This document shows, piece after piece, positions 16,363-23,086 of a stretch of 64,000 bases of DNA. Made by a program: the position numbers and the translations under genes. Source of the DNA: Sphingomonas metalli (lineage in GTDB: Bacteria > Pseudomonadota > Alphaproteobacteria > Sphingomonadales > Sphingomonadaceae). The stretch is from contig NZ_BMIH01000001.1 of the NCBI RefSeq assembly GCF_014641735.1, forward strand, positions 1,056,001 through 1,120,000, given 5' to 3'. Every line of letters starts with the position of its first letter. Positions within the stretch are counted from its first letter, which is position 1. The notes beneath the pieces were generated by a model. It saw nothing but the letters and a program-made list of their open reading frames with translations, was not told where the DNA came from and did no database searches.

Positions 16363-17469
16363 ATGCCCGGACCCCAGCTTTTCCAGCCCTTCTCCGTCGG
16401 TGGCCTGGAACTCGCCAACCGTATCGTCATTGCGCCTATGTGCCAATATTCGGCGGTCGATGGATGCATGACCGATTGGCACCTGATCCACCTCGGTCAC
16501 CTGGCTCTCTCAGGCGCAGGGCTGCTGACGATCGAGGCGACGGCGGTGGTGCCGGAAGGGCGGATCTCCTTTGCCGACGTGGGCCTGTTCGACGATGCGT
16601 CCGAGGCGGCGATGGCACGGGTTTTGGCCGGCGTGAGGGCCCATGCGGACATGCCTATCGCAATCCAGTTGAGCCACGCAGGCCGCAAGGCATCGACCGA
16701 TCTGCCGTGGCGCGGCGGCAAGCAGATCGCGCCCTCCGCCGAGAACGGCTGGCAGACCGTGGCTCCGTCTGCATTGCCCTTCACCGACGGCGATCATGCT
16801 CCGATGGCGCTGGATGCCGCGGCACTCGACGGCCTGGTCGAGGCGTTCGCGGAGGCGGCGCGACGGGCGGGGCGTCTGGGGCTCGATGCCGTGCAGATCC
16901 ACGGTGCCCACGGCTACCTGCTCCACCAGTTCCTGTCGCCGCTCTCGAACCGCCGCGACGACGAATATGGCGGTAGCCTGAAGAACCGGATGCGCTTTCC
17001 GCTGGCCGTGTTCGACGCCGTGCGGCGGGCGTTCCCGACGGATCGACCGGTGACTATGCGCGTCTCCGGCACCGATTGGGTCGACGGCGGCTGGGACGCC
17101 GAGCAGACGATCGCCTTCGCGCAGGCCCTCGAGGAGCGCGGCTGTGCAGCGATCCATGTGTCGAGTGGCGGCCTCGATCCGCGTCAGCAGATCCCCGTCG
17201 GCCCCGGTTACCAGGTACCCCTGACACGCGCGGTGAAGCAGGCCACGACGATGCCCGTGATCGCTGTCGGCCTCATCACCGAGCCCGAGCATGCCGAGGC
17301 GATCGTGAGCACTGGCGACGCTGATCTCGTCGCGCTAGCTCGAGCCATCCTGTACGATCCCCGTTGGCCGTGGCACGCTGCCGCGGAACTCGGCGCTCAG
17401 GTCACTGCGCCCAATCAGTATCTGCGCTCGCAACCGCGTCGCCACCGAGACCTGCTGAAGGGACATTGA
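16363..17469 (+). CDS. NADH:flavin oxidoreductase, Old Yellow Enzyme family (YqjM-like)
   Basis: A 368-residue FMN enzyme with a TIM-barrel fold. The N-terminal motif NRIVIAPMCQYSA carries C27 and Y29, the residues that mark the YqjM-like (thermophilic-type) class. Substrate-binding H180 and H183 are in QIHGAHGYLLHQFLSP, followed by NRRDDEYGGS. The C-terminal phosphate-binding region reads ADLVALARAILYDPRWPWHAA. Family members reduce activated C=C bonds of enals, enones, nitro compounds or maleimides with NAD(P)H, in the cytosol. Its substrate here is unknown. It follows the UBP zinc-finger gene by 14 bp. Confidence 0.9.
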   Translation: MPGPQLFQPFSVGGLELANRIVIAPMCQYSAVDGCMTDWHLIHLGHLALSGAGLLTIEATAVVPEGRISFADVGLFDDASEAAMARVLAGVRAHADMPIAIQLSHAGRKASTDLPWRGGKQIAPSAENGWQTVAPSALPFTDGDHAPMALDAAALDGLVEAFAEAARRAGRLGLDAVQIHGAHGYLLHQFLSPLSNRRDDEYGGSLKNRMRFPLAVFDAVRRAFPTDRPVTMRVSGTDWVDGGWDAEQTIAFAQALEERGCAAIHVSSGGLDPRQQIPVGPGYQVPLTRAVKQATTMPVIAVGLITEPEHAEAIVSTGDADLVALARAILYDPRWPWHAAAELGAQVTAPNQYLRSQPRRHRDLLKGH

Positions 17470-17635
17470 TCAAGCTATTGCCGGTAGGATTCGGCAGCGG
17501 GTTGCCGAGGATTCACAATCGGCCGTTCAGCGCCATCTTGACCTTTCCCGAGAGCAGCTGCTCGTTCAACGCCACCAGCGACCCGGACTGGTCCTCTCGT
17601 TGTGCGCAGCAGCGCTCGTCTGTTGAGCTTCAGAC

Positions 17636-17970
17636 ATGGCGACGCAGAAACGGACGATCGGATTCCTCCTTGAACAGGCGACCGCGGCCGCGGGGTGATA
17701 GCCAAGCCCATGTTCGGTGAGTACGGCGTCTACCTCGACGGCAAAATGATCGGTTCGGTCTGCGACGACCAGCTCTTCGTCAAGCCGACAGTGTCGGGCG
17801 GTGCGCATGCCAAACCGGTGTCAGATGCCCCGCCATACCCAGGAGCCAAGCCGCACATGCCCATCGGGGCAGATCGATGGGAAGATCCTGATTGGCTCAG
17901 CGAATTACCGCGCGTCACGGCCGCGGAGCTGCCAACACCCAAGCCGCGAAAAACGAAGCGAGACGCATAA
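17636..17970 (+). pseudogene. TfoX/Sxy-family gene broken by a frameshift
   Basis: The frame from ATG 17636 (MATQKRTIGFLLEQATAAAG) stops at TGA 17696-17698. The continuation lies in the frame starting at 17695 (IAKPMFGEYGVYLDGK through RWEDPDWLSEL), which matches the TfoX N-terminal domain pattern MFGEYG-x-Y-x-DG-K-x-x-x-x-x-CDDQLFVKPT. The two parts join if one base is restored in the GCGGGGTGATAG tract, so loss of one G from a G-run is the simplest explanation. TfoX N-domain proteins are small proteins related to competence regulators. A separate product from GTG 17695 is possible but would lack the first helix. Confidence 0.7.
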
Positions 17971-18138
17971 GCGACCGCGGCGCGCTCGACCCAGATCCGG
18001 ACCTTAGCAGGACTCTGCTAAACGCAAGGCTTTTCCTATCCATCCAGGCTCGCTTCACGTTGATGCAGCAGCCTAATGGAACATGAGCTTGGCCATCCGC
18101 AAAGCTTTCGACTGCAGCACCGCCCCGTAAATGCCGTG

Positions 18139-18176
18139 TGACGTGACCCCGGTTTCTTCATCCACCTGGAACTAGA
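18139..18176 (+). repeat. IS3 element left inverted repeat
   Basis: Begins TGACGTGACCCCGG and continues TTTCTTCATCCA. It pairs with the right end over about 38 bp with a few mismatches. Confidence 0.8.
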
Positions 18177-18202
18177 GACCGGCCCATCGAGGGACGGACG
18201 GA

Positions 18203-18469
18203 ATGAAGCGGAAGCAGTTTTCGGAAGAGCAGATCATCGGCATTCTCAAAGAGGCCGAGGCAGGTGCGGTGGTGACAGAGCTGTGCCGCAGGCACGGGAT
18301 GTCGAGCGCGACCTTTTATGCGTGGAAGGCGAAGTTCGGCGGGCTGGAGGTATCCGACGCGAAGCGCCTGCGGTCGCTCGAGGAGAAGAACGCACGGCTC
18401 AAACGGCTGCTGGCGGATACGATGCCCGACAATGCGGGGTTGAAAGACCTGCTGTCAAAAAAATGGTGA
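18203..18469 (+). CDS. IS3-family transposase OrfA
   Basis: An 88-residue DNA-binding subunit: helix-turn-helix ([18 protein letters not shown], then [23 protein letters not shown]) followed by a leucine-zipper helix ([19 protein letters not shown]). This is the standard transposase-8 family N-part. It ends with LLSKKW-stop, where the A7 run (18457-18463) would allow a -1 shift into orfB to make the fused OrfAB transposase. Confidence 0.92.
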   Translation: MKRKQFSEEQIIGILKEAEAGAVVTELCRRHGMSSATFYAWKAKFGGLEVSDAKRLRSLEEKNARLKRLLADTMPDNAGLKDLLSKKW

Positions 18470-19368
18470 CGCCCGCCGCGAAGCGGCAAGCGGTCGCGCA
18501 TCTCCAGGCGACGTTGGGGATGAGCGAGCGGCGGGCGTGCACGGTCGTTGGGGCAGACCGCACAAGCGTGCGGTATCGCTCGTGCCGGGCGGATGATGGC
18601 GACCTATGGTCTCGGCTGTGCGAGCTGGCGCAGCAACGCCGGCGGTTCGGCTATCGACGCCTGCACATCCTGCTGCGCCGCGACGGCATCACGATCAACC
18701 GCAAGAAGACCCAGCGGCTCTATCGTGAGGAGGGTCTGACGGTCAGGCGCAGGAAGGGGCGAAGGCGCGCCGTTGGCGCGCGGGCGCCCGCGCCGGTGCT
18801 GGCGCTCCCCAACCAGCGCTGGAGCCTGGACTTCGTCCACGACCAGCTCGTCACCGGCCGGCGGTTCCGCGTGCTCAACATCGTCGACGACGTGACGCGC
18901 GAGTGCCTCCGGGCGGTGGTCGACACATCGATCTCGGGCCGGCGGGTCGTGCGCGAGCTGGCCGATCTGATCGCCGACGGTGGCAGGCCGAAGATGATCG
19001 TCAGCGACAACGGCACCGAGCTCACCTCGAACGCGGTGCTTGCCTGGTCCGGCGAAGCGGGCGTGGAGTGGCATTACATCGCGCCCGGCAAGCCGACGCA
19101 GAACGGGTTCGTCGAGAGCTTCAACGGTCGCATGCGCGACGAGCTGCTCAACGAGACGCTGTTCTTCACCATCGGCCAGGCCCGCTCGATCCTGGCGCGC
19201 TGGGTCGACGACTACAACACCGAGCGGCCGCACTCGTCGCTCGGCTACGCCACTCCGGCAGCCTTCGCTGCCGGGCTCGAACAGCAACGGGCGGAGTTAA
19301 TCCCGCCCGTTGCTTCACCCGCGCTCCTGCGCGACAACACCGGCCAGTCTCTGGTTCCCGCTGGATGA
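18463..19368 (+). CDS. IS3-family transposase OrfB (DDE integrase core)
   Basis: A 301-residue catalytic subunit in the -1 frame relative to orfA. It can start at the ATG inside the A7 tract or be made as the frameshift fusion. It has an N-terminal HTH_21-type region ([17 protein letters not shown]) and an rve core with the DDE triad: Asp in RWSLDFVHD, Asp in IVSDNGTE and Glu in [18 protein letters not shown]. The conserved ending is [19 protein letters not shown]. All catalytic motifs are present, so the element could be active. Confidence 0.92.
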   Translation: MVTPAAKRQAVAHLQATLGMSERRACTVVGADRTSVRYRSCRADDGDLWSRLCELAQQRRRFGYRRLHILLRRDGITINRKKTQRLYREEGLTVRRRKGRRRAVGARAPAPVLALPNQRWSLDFVHDQLVTGRRFRVLNIVDDVTRECLRAVVDTSISGRRVVRELADLIADGGRPKMIVSDNGTELTSNAVLAWSGEAGVEWHYIAPGKPTQNGFVESFNGRMRDELLNETLFFTIGQARSILARWVDDYNTERPHSSLGYATPAAFAAGLEQQRAELIPPVASPALLRDNTGQSLVPAG

Positions 19369-19386
19369 AAGAACGGGGTCACGTCA
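19349..19386 (-). repeat. IS3 element right inverted repeat
   Basis: Reverse complement begins TGACGTGACCCCG and continues TTCTTTCATCCAGC. It matches the left end with a few mismatches and lies just after the orfB stop. Confidence 0.8.
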
Positions 19387-19415
19387 GATGGTCCGCGCGC
19401 CGCGAGCGGCTCGTT

Positions 19416-20119
19416 TCAATGCTTCTTAAGACAGTGAATGACGAACGCCCGCGCAAACATCATTACACCTTGATGATCAAGGTCTACGCGGCGAGCGCGG
19501 ACGTCTTCTCGGTATAGAGCGTTGAAGCAGGCCTGATACGTGTATTGGTCAGTCCAACCCTTCTGATCGAGATGCTCCTCGTCGGTGAGGCTCACGCCGG
19601 TCCAACGCGCATCTTCGCCGGTCCGGTGCACTGAACCGATGCAACTCGCCGCCGAATCCTCCAGGTCATGATAGGCTTTCAGATGTTCTTCCGGAGCCGC
19701 GAGCGCGATGAGATCGTACGGCGTGATCGCCTGATCGAAGGATAGGCTACCCTTCGAGATTGTCTCGCCCGAGACGCTGCCGTTGCATCGATCACCGCCA
19801 GCAATGTCCTTCACCCAGCTTATGAGGTGCCCGCTGTGCCTGACGCCGACTAGCTGGGTAAAATGCCCGCTTCCCCCGCCCGAGCTTTGCAGCGACAGAA
19901 TATCCATATCGCCGCTTCGCCCAATATAGGAATAGTAGAAGTAGCCGCCGTCCGGGATGTCATAGCCGATCGACCCGTCGGCCTGCACTTTCGGCCTCAG
20001 TCCGGTGTTTCCACACGTCCGTACGTCAATAGGCTTCCACCGCGTGTCGTCGAAAGGCGGGACAGCTTGGCCGAGTACGGCCTCGACCTGGGGAGAAGCG
20101 GACGTCCGAGGTTCTTCTA
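19416..20119 (-). CDS. Hypothetical protein, start not resolved (possible frameshift)
   Basis: An open frame of about 230 residues with protein-like content (FDDTRWKPIDVRTCGNTGL, DGGYFYYSYIGRSGDMDILS, SFDQAITPYDLIALAAPEEH) and several Cys that could pair outside the cytosol. It ends CLKKH, 30 bp from the IS3 element. No ATG, GTG or TTG start is suitably placed: the frame continues upstream only as a shadow of the small membrane gene at 20117-20308, whose end (MIAMALVATGVAAS) resembles a signal peptide in another frame. Either a one-base change separated a signal peptide from this body, or an unusual start is used. No family recognised. Confidence 0.45.
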
Positions 20120-20308
20120 AATTCCTGAAGCGGCGACGCCTGTGGCCACCAGCGCCATAGCGATCATCGAGAGCACGCCAGCAAGAGCAAACATTCCCCA
20201 AACACCACTTGCAGGTTTCGGTCCTCGAAAGTCCGCGGCGATCTTGAGACCGCAATACACGGCATTCCAAATCAGCAGCGCTACGGTCACGATGAACCAG
20301 GCGATCAT
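20117..20308 (-). CDS. Small two-helix membrane protein, hypothetical
   Basis: A 63-residue product with helices MIAWFIVTVALLIWNAVYCG and GVWGMFALAGVLSMIAMALV joined by a short charged loop (ADFRGPKP). It sits just before repeat copy 2 on the opposite strand, the same position as the small membrane gene at 5109 relative to copy 1. It could be a complete small membrane protein, or the N-terminal part of a frameshifted gene that continues in the next frame (see 19416-20119). Confidence 0.5.
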   Translation of the reverse strand: MIAWFIVTVALLIWNAVYCGLKIAADFRGPKPASGVWGMFALAGVLSMIAMALVATGVAASGI

Positions 20309-20331
20309 GGGCTTTGATAATCAGCAGTGCG

Positions 20332-20644
20332 GAATGTCCGCAAGTGGGCGAGAGCGGACGTTGACCAAGTCATACCGGGTCGGGTTTGACTGATGGCACA
20401 GCATGGTCGCCTCCGGGGCTCAGCAGGTATGGTGCAGGTCGAACTGTGCCCGTTTCCCATCGCAAGGCACTTTCAAAAGGATGCGGCCAAGTCTGCTTCA
20501 TGCGCGCGTTTGGGACGCCCGTGGGTCGGTTAGGCTCTCGCGTCCGAAGCACCGTTCAACATGGCAGAGATCCTCAACTTTCCCGCAGCGTAAGCAGCCT
20601 TCGTATTGCGGGGGTCACAGGTTCGAGTCCTGTAAGCGGCACCA
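20332..20644 (+). repeat. Direct repeat copy 2 ending in a tRNA-Thr 3' fragment
   Basis: Matches 5342-5654 along the whole length. It opens AATGTCCGC...GCGGACGTT as an inverted repeat and ends in the tRNA 3' fragment. The last ~75 bp differ from copy 1 by one indel and a few substitutions, while the middle is more diverged, so the copies are not recent. Confidence 0.75.
20600..20644 (+). pseudogene. 3' fragment of tRNA-Thr(CGT), att-like
   Basis: Anticodon loop TTCGTAT, stem strand TGCGG, intact T-arm, acceptor strand AAGCGGC, A and CCA, as at 5609-5653 but with one change beside the anticodon. The 5' half of the tRNA is missing, so it is an attachment-site remnant rather than a gene. Confidence 0.75.
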
Positions 20645-21170
20645 CCACTTCCGATCGAAAACAGATGCTTGCCGCAGGCGGATGTTAGGCCGGTCGATCC
20701 CGCCGGTGAATCGCGTGCCATTGACCTCCGCTGCCGCCGCCGACGGTGCCCGCTAGGCCCGTCCCAAGAACAAGCCACGCCGACGCGTTTGCTGCTCCAC
20801 CCCCTCCCTCACTTACACGTTCGAGCCTGTCCATTGTGGCAGGAGATCGAGCTTCAAAGGTGCGGAAGTGGCTATAATACAGCCATCGTCTTGGAATGCC
20901 GGTTGCGTCACGACTGTAAATCCCGTTCCTCTTGCACAGCGCACCCGCAAATAGGCCGAACCAGTGCAACTTCGCGGACAAATTGGTAAGGTCTGAACCT
21001 TCTGCAATTTCTCGCTAGAAAATCGATCGACCATTAAGCGTCATACCAGTCCGTAACTCTATCGCGTCCGCGCCTTGCCTGTCGTCTTCGTGGCACCGTC
21101 TTCTGCCGGGCGTTGACATCTTGGATGATGTTTCCTTTATGTTCCTGTCGCGAACAGGGGACGAGGCGAC
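20645..21170. other. Intergenic region between repeat copy 2 and the toxin gene
   Basis: No convincing gene in 525 bp. Frames on the minus strand (such as 20685-20981) have unlikely composition. The region is less GC-rich than its surroundings. It ends with a probable promoter at 21113-21141 and an inverted repeat GTTC-N7-GAAC at 21142-21156 between that promoter and the toxin start. Confidence 0.4.
21113..21141 (+). promoter_or_regulatory. Sigma-70-like promoter of the toxin-immunity operon
   Basis: TTGACA, a 17-base spacer, then TTTATG, ending 30 bp before the ATG at 21171. Read by eye only. Confidence 0.45.
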
Positions 21171-22226
21171 ATGAAGCAGGTTCGAAGAGGGGAGTACTCG
21201 CATTGGCTGCGTACGGGCCGTCGGCCGTCGGCCGTGGCGCCGGACGGACGCGAGCTCAAATTCAACCCCTGGCATGATCCGGCCGATGGTCGTTTCACGT
21301 CGGCCGATATGGGGCAACGATCGGCCGGAACGGCGGGTCGCGCCGTCGATCGCCCGCATCGTCGTCAGCCTCCGGTCGACGGGCGCGCCGGGACGGTGGG
21401 AGAGGATCGCGGCGGGATGTCGGCCGAGGCCCGGCGCAGATACCGAAGGCCGGGCCAGTCGGCCGCACGATCGCCCCGCGAACCGGCGGCCGGGGCCTCC
21501 TCGCCGCTCGGTTCCACTGGCGCATTTGCACTAGGCGTCGGAGAGGGGCTGTACGATACCGGCAGGAACGCCGTGGCTGCGGCACATGCCGCGTTGACGA
21601 CCAGTCCGGTCACGACCGTCCGCAACGACGCGCTGGCACTGGCCGATACGATCGACACTGTCATCGCCGCGGAGGATATCCCGGCACGCATCCAGGTCGC
21701 AGGCGCCGCATCTGGTCTGGCGCACGCGTCCGCGCGGGAGATCGGACATGTCATGGGATCGGTCGCCGGCAATGTCGCGCTGACGGTGGCGCCCGGCGCG
21801 GCGATCAACAAGCTCGCCGCGCTGCGTCGCCTGCGCCTGGCACCGCCGCGCCCGACCTTTCCGCCCTTCCAAGTCGAATGGGTGAAGGAACGCGTCAACA
21901 GCGACAAGCCGTGGAAGATCTACAACGACACGGCGCCGGGTGCGCGCCCTGATCTGGCGCCCGCGCTGACGCGGACCATGGCCGATGGATCGAAGCGACG
22001 GGTCAAATTCGACGGTGTGCAGGGCGACTATCTCGTCGACCACAAATGGGCCGTCACCACGCGTCCGCACGCCACTGCCCAATTGCTGAGGCAGAATGAT
22101 GTGCTGGCCCAGCATCGTCTCATCGGTTTGTGGGAGGTTCCTACTCCCAAACAGAAGACCATCGCCCTCAGACAGTTCAAGAAGAAGAACGTTACCAACA
22201 TTCATGTAAAGGTTGTAAAGCCATGA
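21171..22226 (+). CDS. Probable polymorphic toxin with C-terminal PD-(D/E)xK-type nuclease domain
   Basis: A 351-residue modular protein. N-terminal residues 1-50 contain FNPWHDPADGRFTSAD, a short HDP-x-x-GRFT motif like those in phage-head and effector-type proteins. Residues 50-110 are an Arg/Pro/Gly linker. Residues 115-225 are Ala-rich helical/glycine sequence of the pre-toxin kind (GVGEGLYDTGRNAV, then GSVAGNVALTVAPGAAINK). The last ~110 residues form a compact basic domain: RRVKFDGVQGDYLVDHKW gives D281 and D290-x-K292, then LLRQNDVLAQHRLIGLWEVP. This is the D...DxK pattern of restriction-endonuclease-fold Tox-REase domains. It probably cuts nucleic acid in rival cells. The ATGA overlap with the next gene supports a toxin-immunity pair. 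No secretion apparatus is nearby. Confidence 0.7.
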   Translation: MKQVRRGEYSHWLRTGRRPSAVAPDGRELKFNPWHDPADGRFTSADMGQRSAGTAGRAVDRPHRRQPPVDGRAGTVGEDRGGMSAEARRRYRRPGQSAARSPREPAAGASSPLGSTGAFALGVGEGLYDTGRNAVAAAHAALTTSPVTTVRNDALALADTIDTVIAAEDIPARIQVAGAASGLAHASAREIGHVMGSVAGNVALTVAPGAAINKLAALRRLRLAPPRPTFPPFQVEWVKERVNSDKPWKIYNDTAPGARPDLAPALTRTMADGSKRRVKFDGVQGDYLVDHKWAVTTRPHATAQLLRQNDVLAQHRLIGLWEVPTPKQKTIALRQFKKKNVTNIHVKVVKP

Positions 22227-22534
22227 TCGCTTTCCATGTCGCGCGGCTCATCGCTGCAATCGAGGTCTTCATCAATCTCAGCGACGAGAGTCTTCTCGAT
22301 CCGGACGCAGCTGTGGAGATGGGCGAGATCGTCAGCAGGATCGTCCAGGATTTCGACAAGCCCTTCCTGCGCGAGGTCGTCGATGCCTTTCCCGTCGTTG
22401 CCCGGGACTATGAGGGAGAGGCGCAGGCGCTGGTTCTCGACATCCCCATCGCCACGCATCTCGAAGACGAACTGGCGGAAGGCGATCCGGTCAGGCTGGC
22501 GGAGCTGGATGCAATACGCGACGCCCGGCCCTGA
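22223..22534 (+). CDS. Probable immunity protein for the upstream nuclease toxin
   Basis: A 103-residue protein whose ATG overlaps the toxin's TGA (ATGA at 22223-22226), so the two are translationally coupled. It is strongly acidic (23 Asp/Glu against 8 Arg/Lys) and helical (MIAFHVARLIAAIEVFINLS, then LREVVDAFPVVARDYEGEAQ), as expected for a protein that caps a basic nuclease. No family is recognised by eye. The assignment rests on position, overlap and charge. Confidence 0.6.
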   Translation: MIAFHVARLIAAIEVFINLSDESLLDPDAAVEMGEIVSRIVQDFDKPFLREVVDAFPVVARDYEGEAQALVLDIPIATHLEDELAEGDPVRLAELDAIRDARP

Positions 22535-22637
22535 CGGATAAGCGGCACAGGCCAGACCCCGATCCACCCGCACCGCACCGTCATGCCGGCGCGGGTGGAT
22601 CGCCGGACGCAATCCGTCCCGCATCATCGCCGCGAGA

Positions 22638-22655
22638 TCCCAGCCTTGGCTGGGA
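22638..22655. repeat. Palindrome within a probable dispersed repeat
   Basis: TCCCAGCC-TT-GGCTGGGA, a perfect 8-bp stem, in a context (GAGATCCCAGCCTTGGCTGG) resembling the small intergenic palindromic repeats scattered in many proteobacterial genomes. No second copy is in this window. Confidence 0.4.
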
Positions 22656-23021
22656 CGACGTCGCCGGTGTCGGTGGTTCGGGTGACGAAGCGAGACGACG
22701 AAGGGGCGCTCCGGACCTGCCCGTCCGCATCGACCGGATCGGCATGGCCAGGCCCCCGCGCCCTTCCAGTCGAGAGGTCCTGAGCGACCCGATCCGCTTC
22801 TGGCACTCCCGGGAGGAAGGACCCGGCGAACGATAACCCATTGGCAGCGGCCCGCCACGCGCCGAGTCGCCTCGGCGACGCCGGGCGTCCCGAAGGATCC
22901 GGTCATGTCTGACCCTCCGCGCGGCGCCGACGAACGGGCCGGAGGTTTCCAAGCATCTGAAATCGCGCCGGTCCGCAAGCTCACTTCGAGCATGCACAAT
23001 TCTCCCTTGCCGGAACGCCTC

Positions 23022-23047
23022 GATCTAAGTTACCGGTAACTTAGATC
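23022..23047. promoter_or_regulatory. 26-bp perfect palindrome, probable operator of the TonB receptor gene
   Basis: Each half reads GATCTAAGTTACC / GGTAACTTAGATC, with no spacer. It lies 39 bp before the receptor ATG. The central GTTACCGGTAAC is of the kind bound by LacI-family dimers (C-G centre), which often control sugar receptors in sphingomonads and xanthomonads. No LacI gene is in the window. Confidence 0.65.
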
Positions 23048-23086
23048 CTCGCAGATAGAGGGCGAGGGCGTTTAGGGGAGGGTTCG

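Larger units (their letters stand above)
18139..19386 (+). mobile_element. IS3-family insertion sequence (IS407-type), 1248 bp
   Basis: Bounded by matching imperfect inverted repeats of about 38 bp whose outer ends read TGACGTGACCCC and GGGGTCACGTCA. It holds orfA and orfB in the overlapping arrangement of the IS3 family, with an A7 slippage tract at 18457-18463. Both frames are intact. No target-site duplication is visible (flanks CGTG and GATG), so either the exact ends differ or the locus rearranged after insertion. Confidence 0.88.
22535..23086. other. Intergenic region before the TonB receptor
   Basis: No gene seen in about 550 bp. It contains the palindrome at 22638-22655 and the 26-bp palindrome at 23022-23047. 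Both strands carry short frames with Arg/Pro/Ser-rich shadows only. Confidence 0.45.

Noticed and set aside
20685..20981. A 98-residue minus-strand frame in the gap before the toxin gene
   Set aside because: Low protein-like character, Gly/Ala/Arg stretch at the end, no ribosome-binding site, and it shadows repeat-flanking DNA.
21142..21156. GTTC-N7-GAAC before the toxin gene as a LexA/SOS box
   Set aside because: The alphaproteobacterial SOS box is a direct repeat (GTTC-N7-GTTC); here the halves are inverted, so SOS control is not supported.
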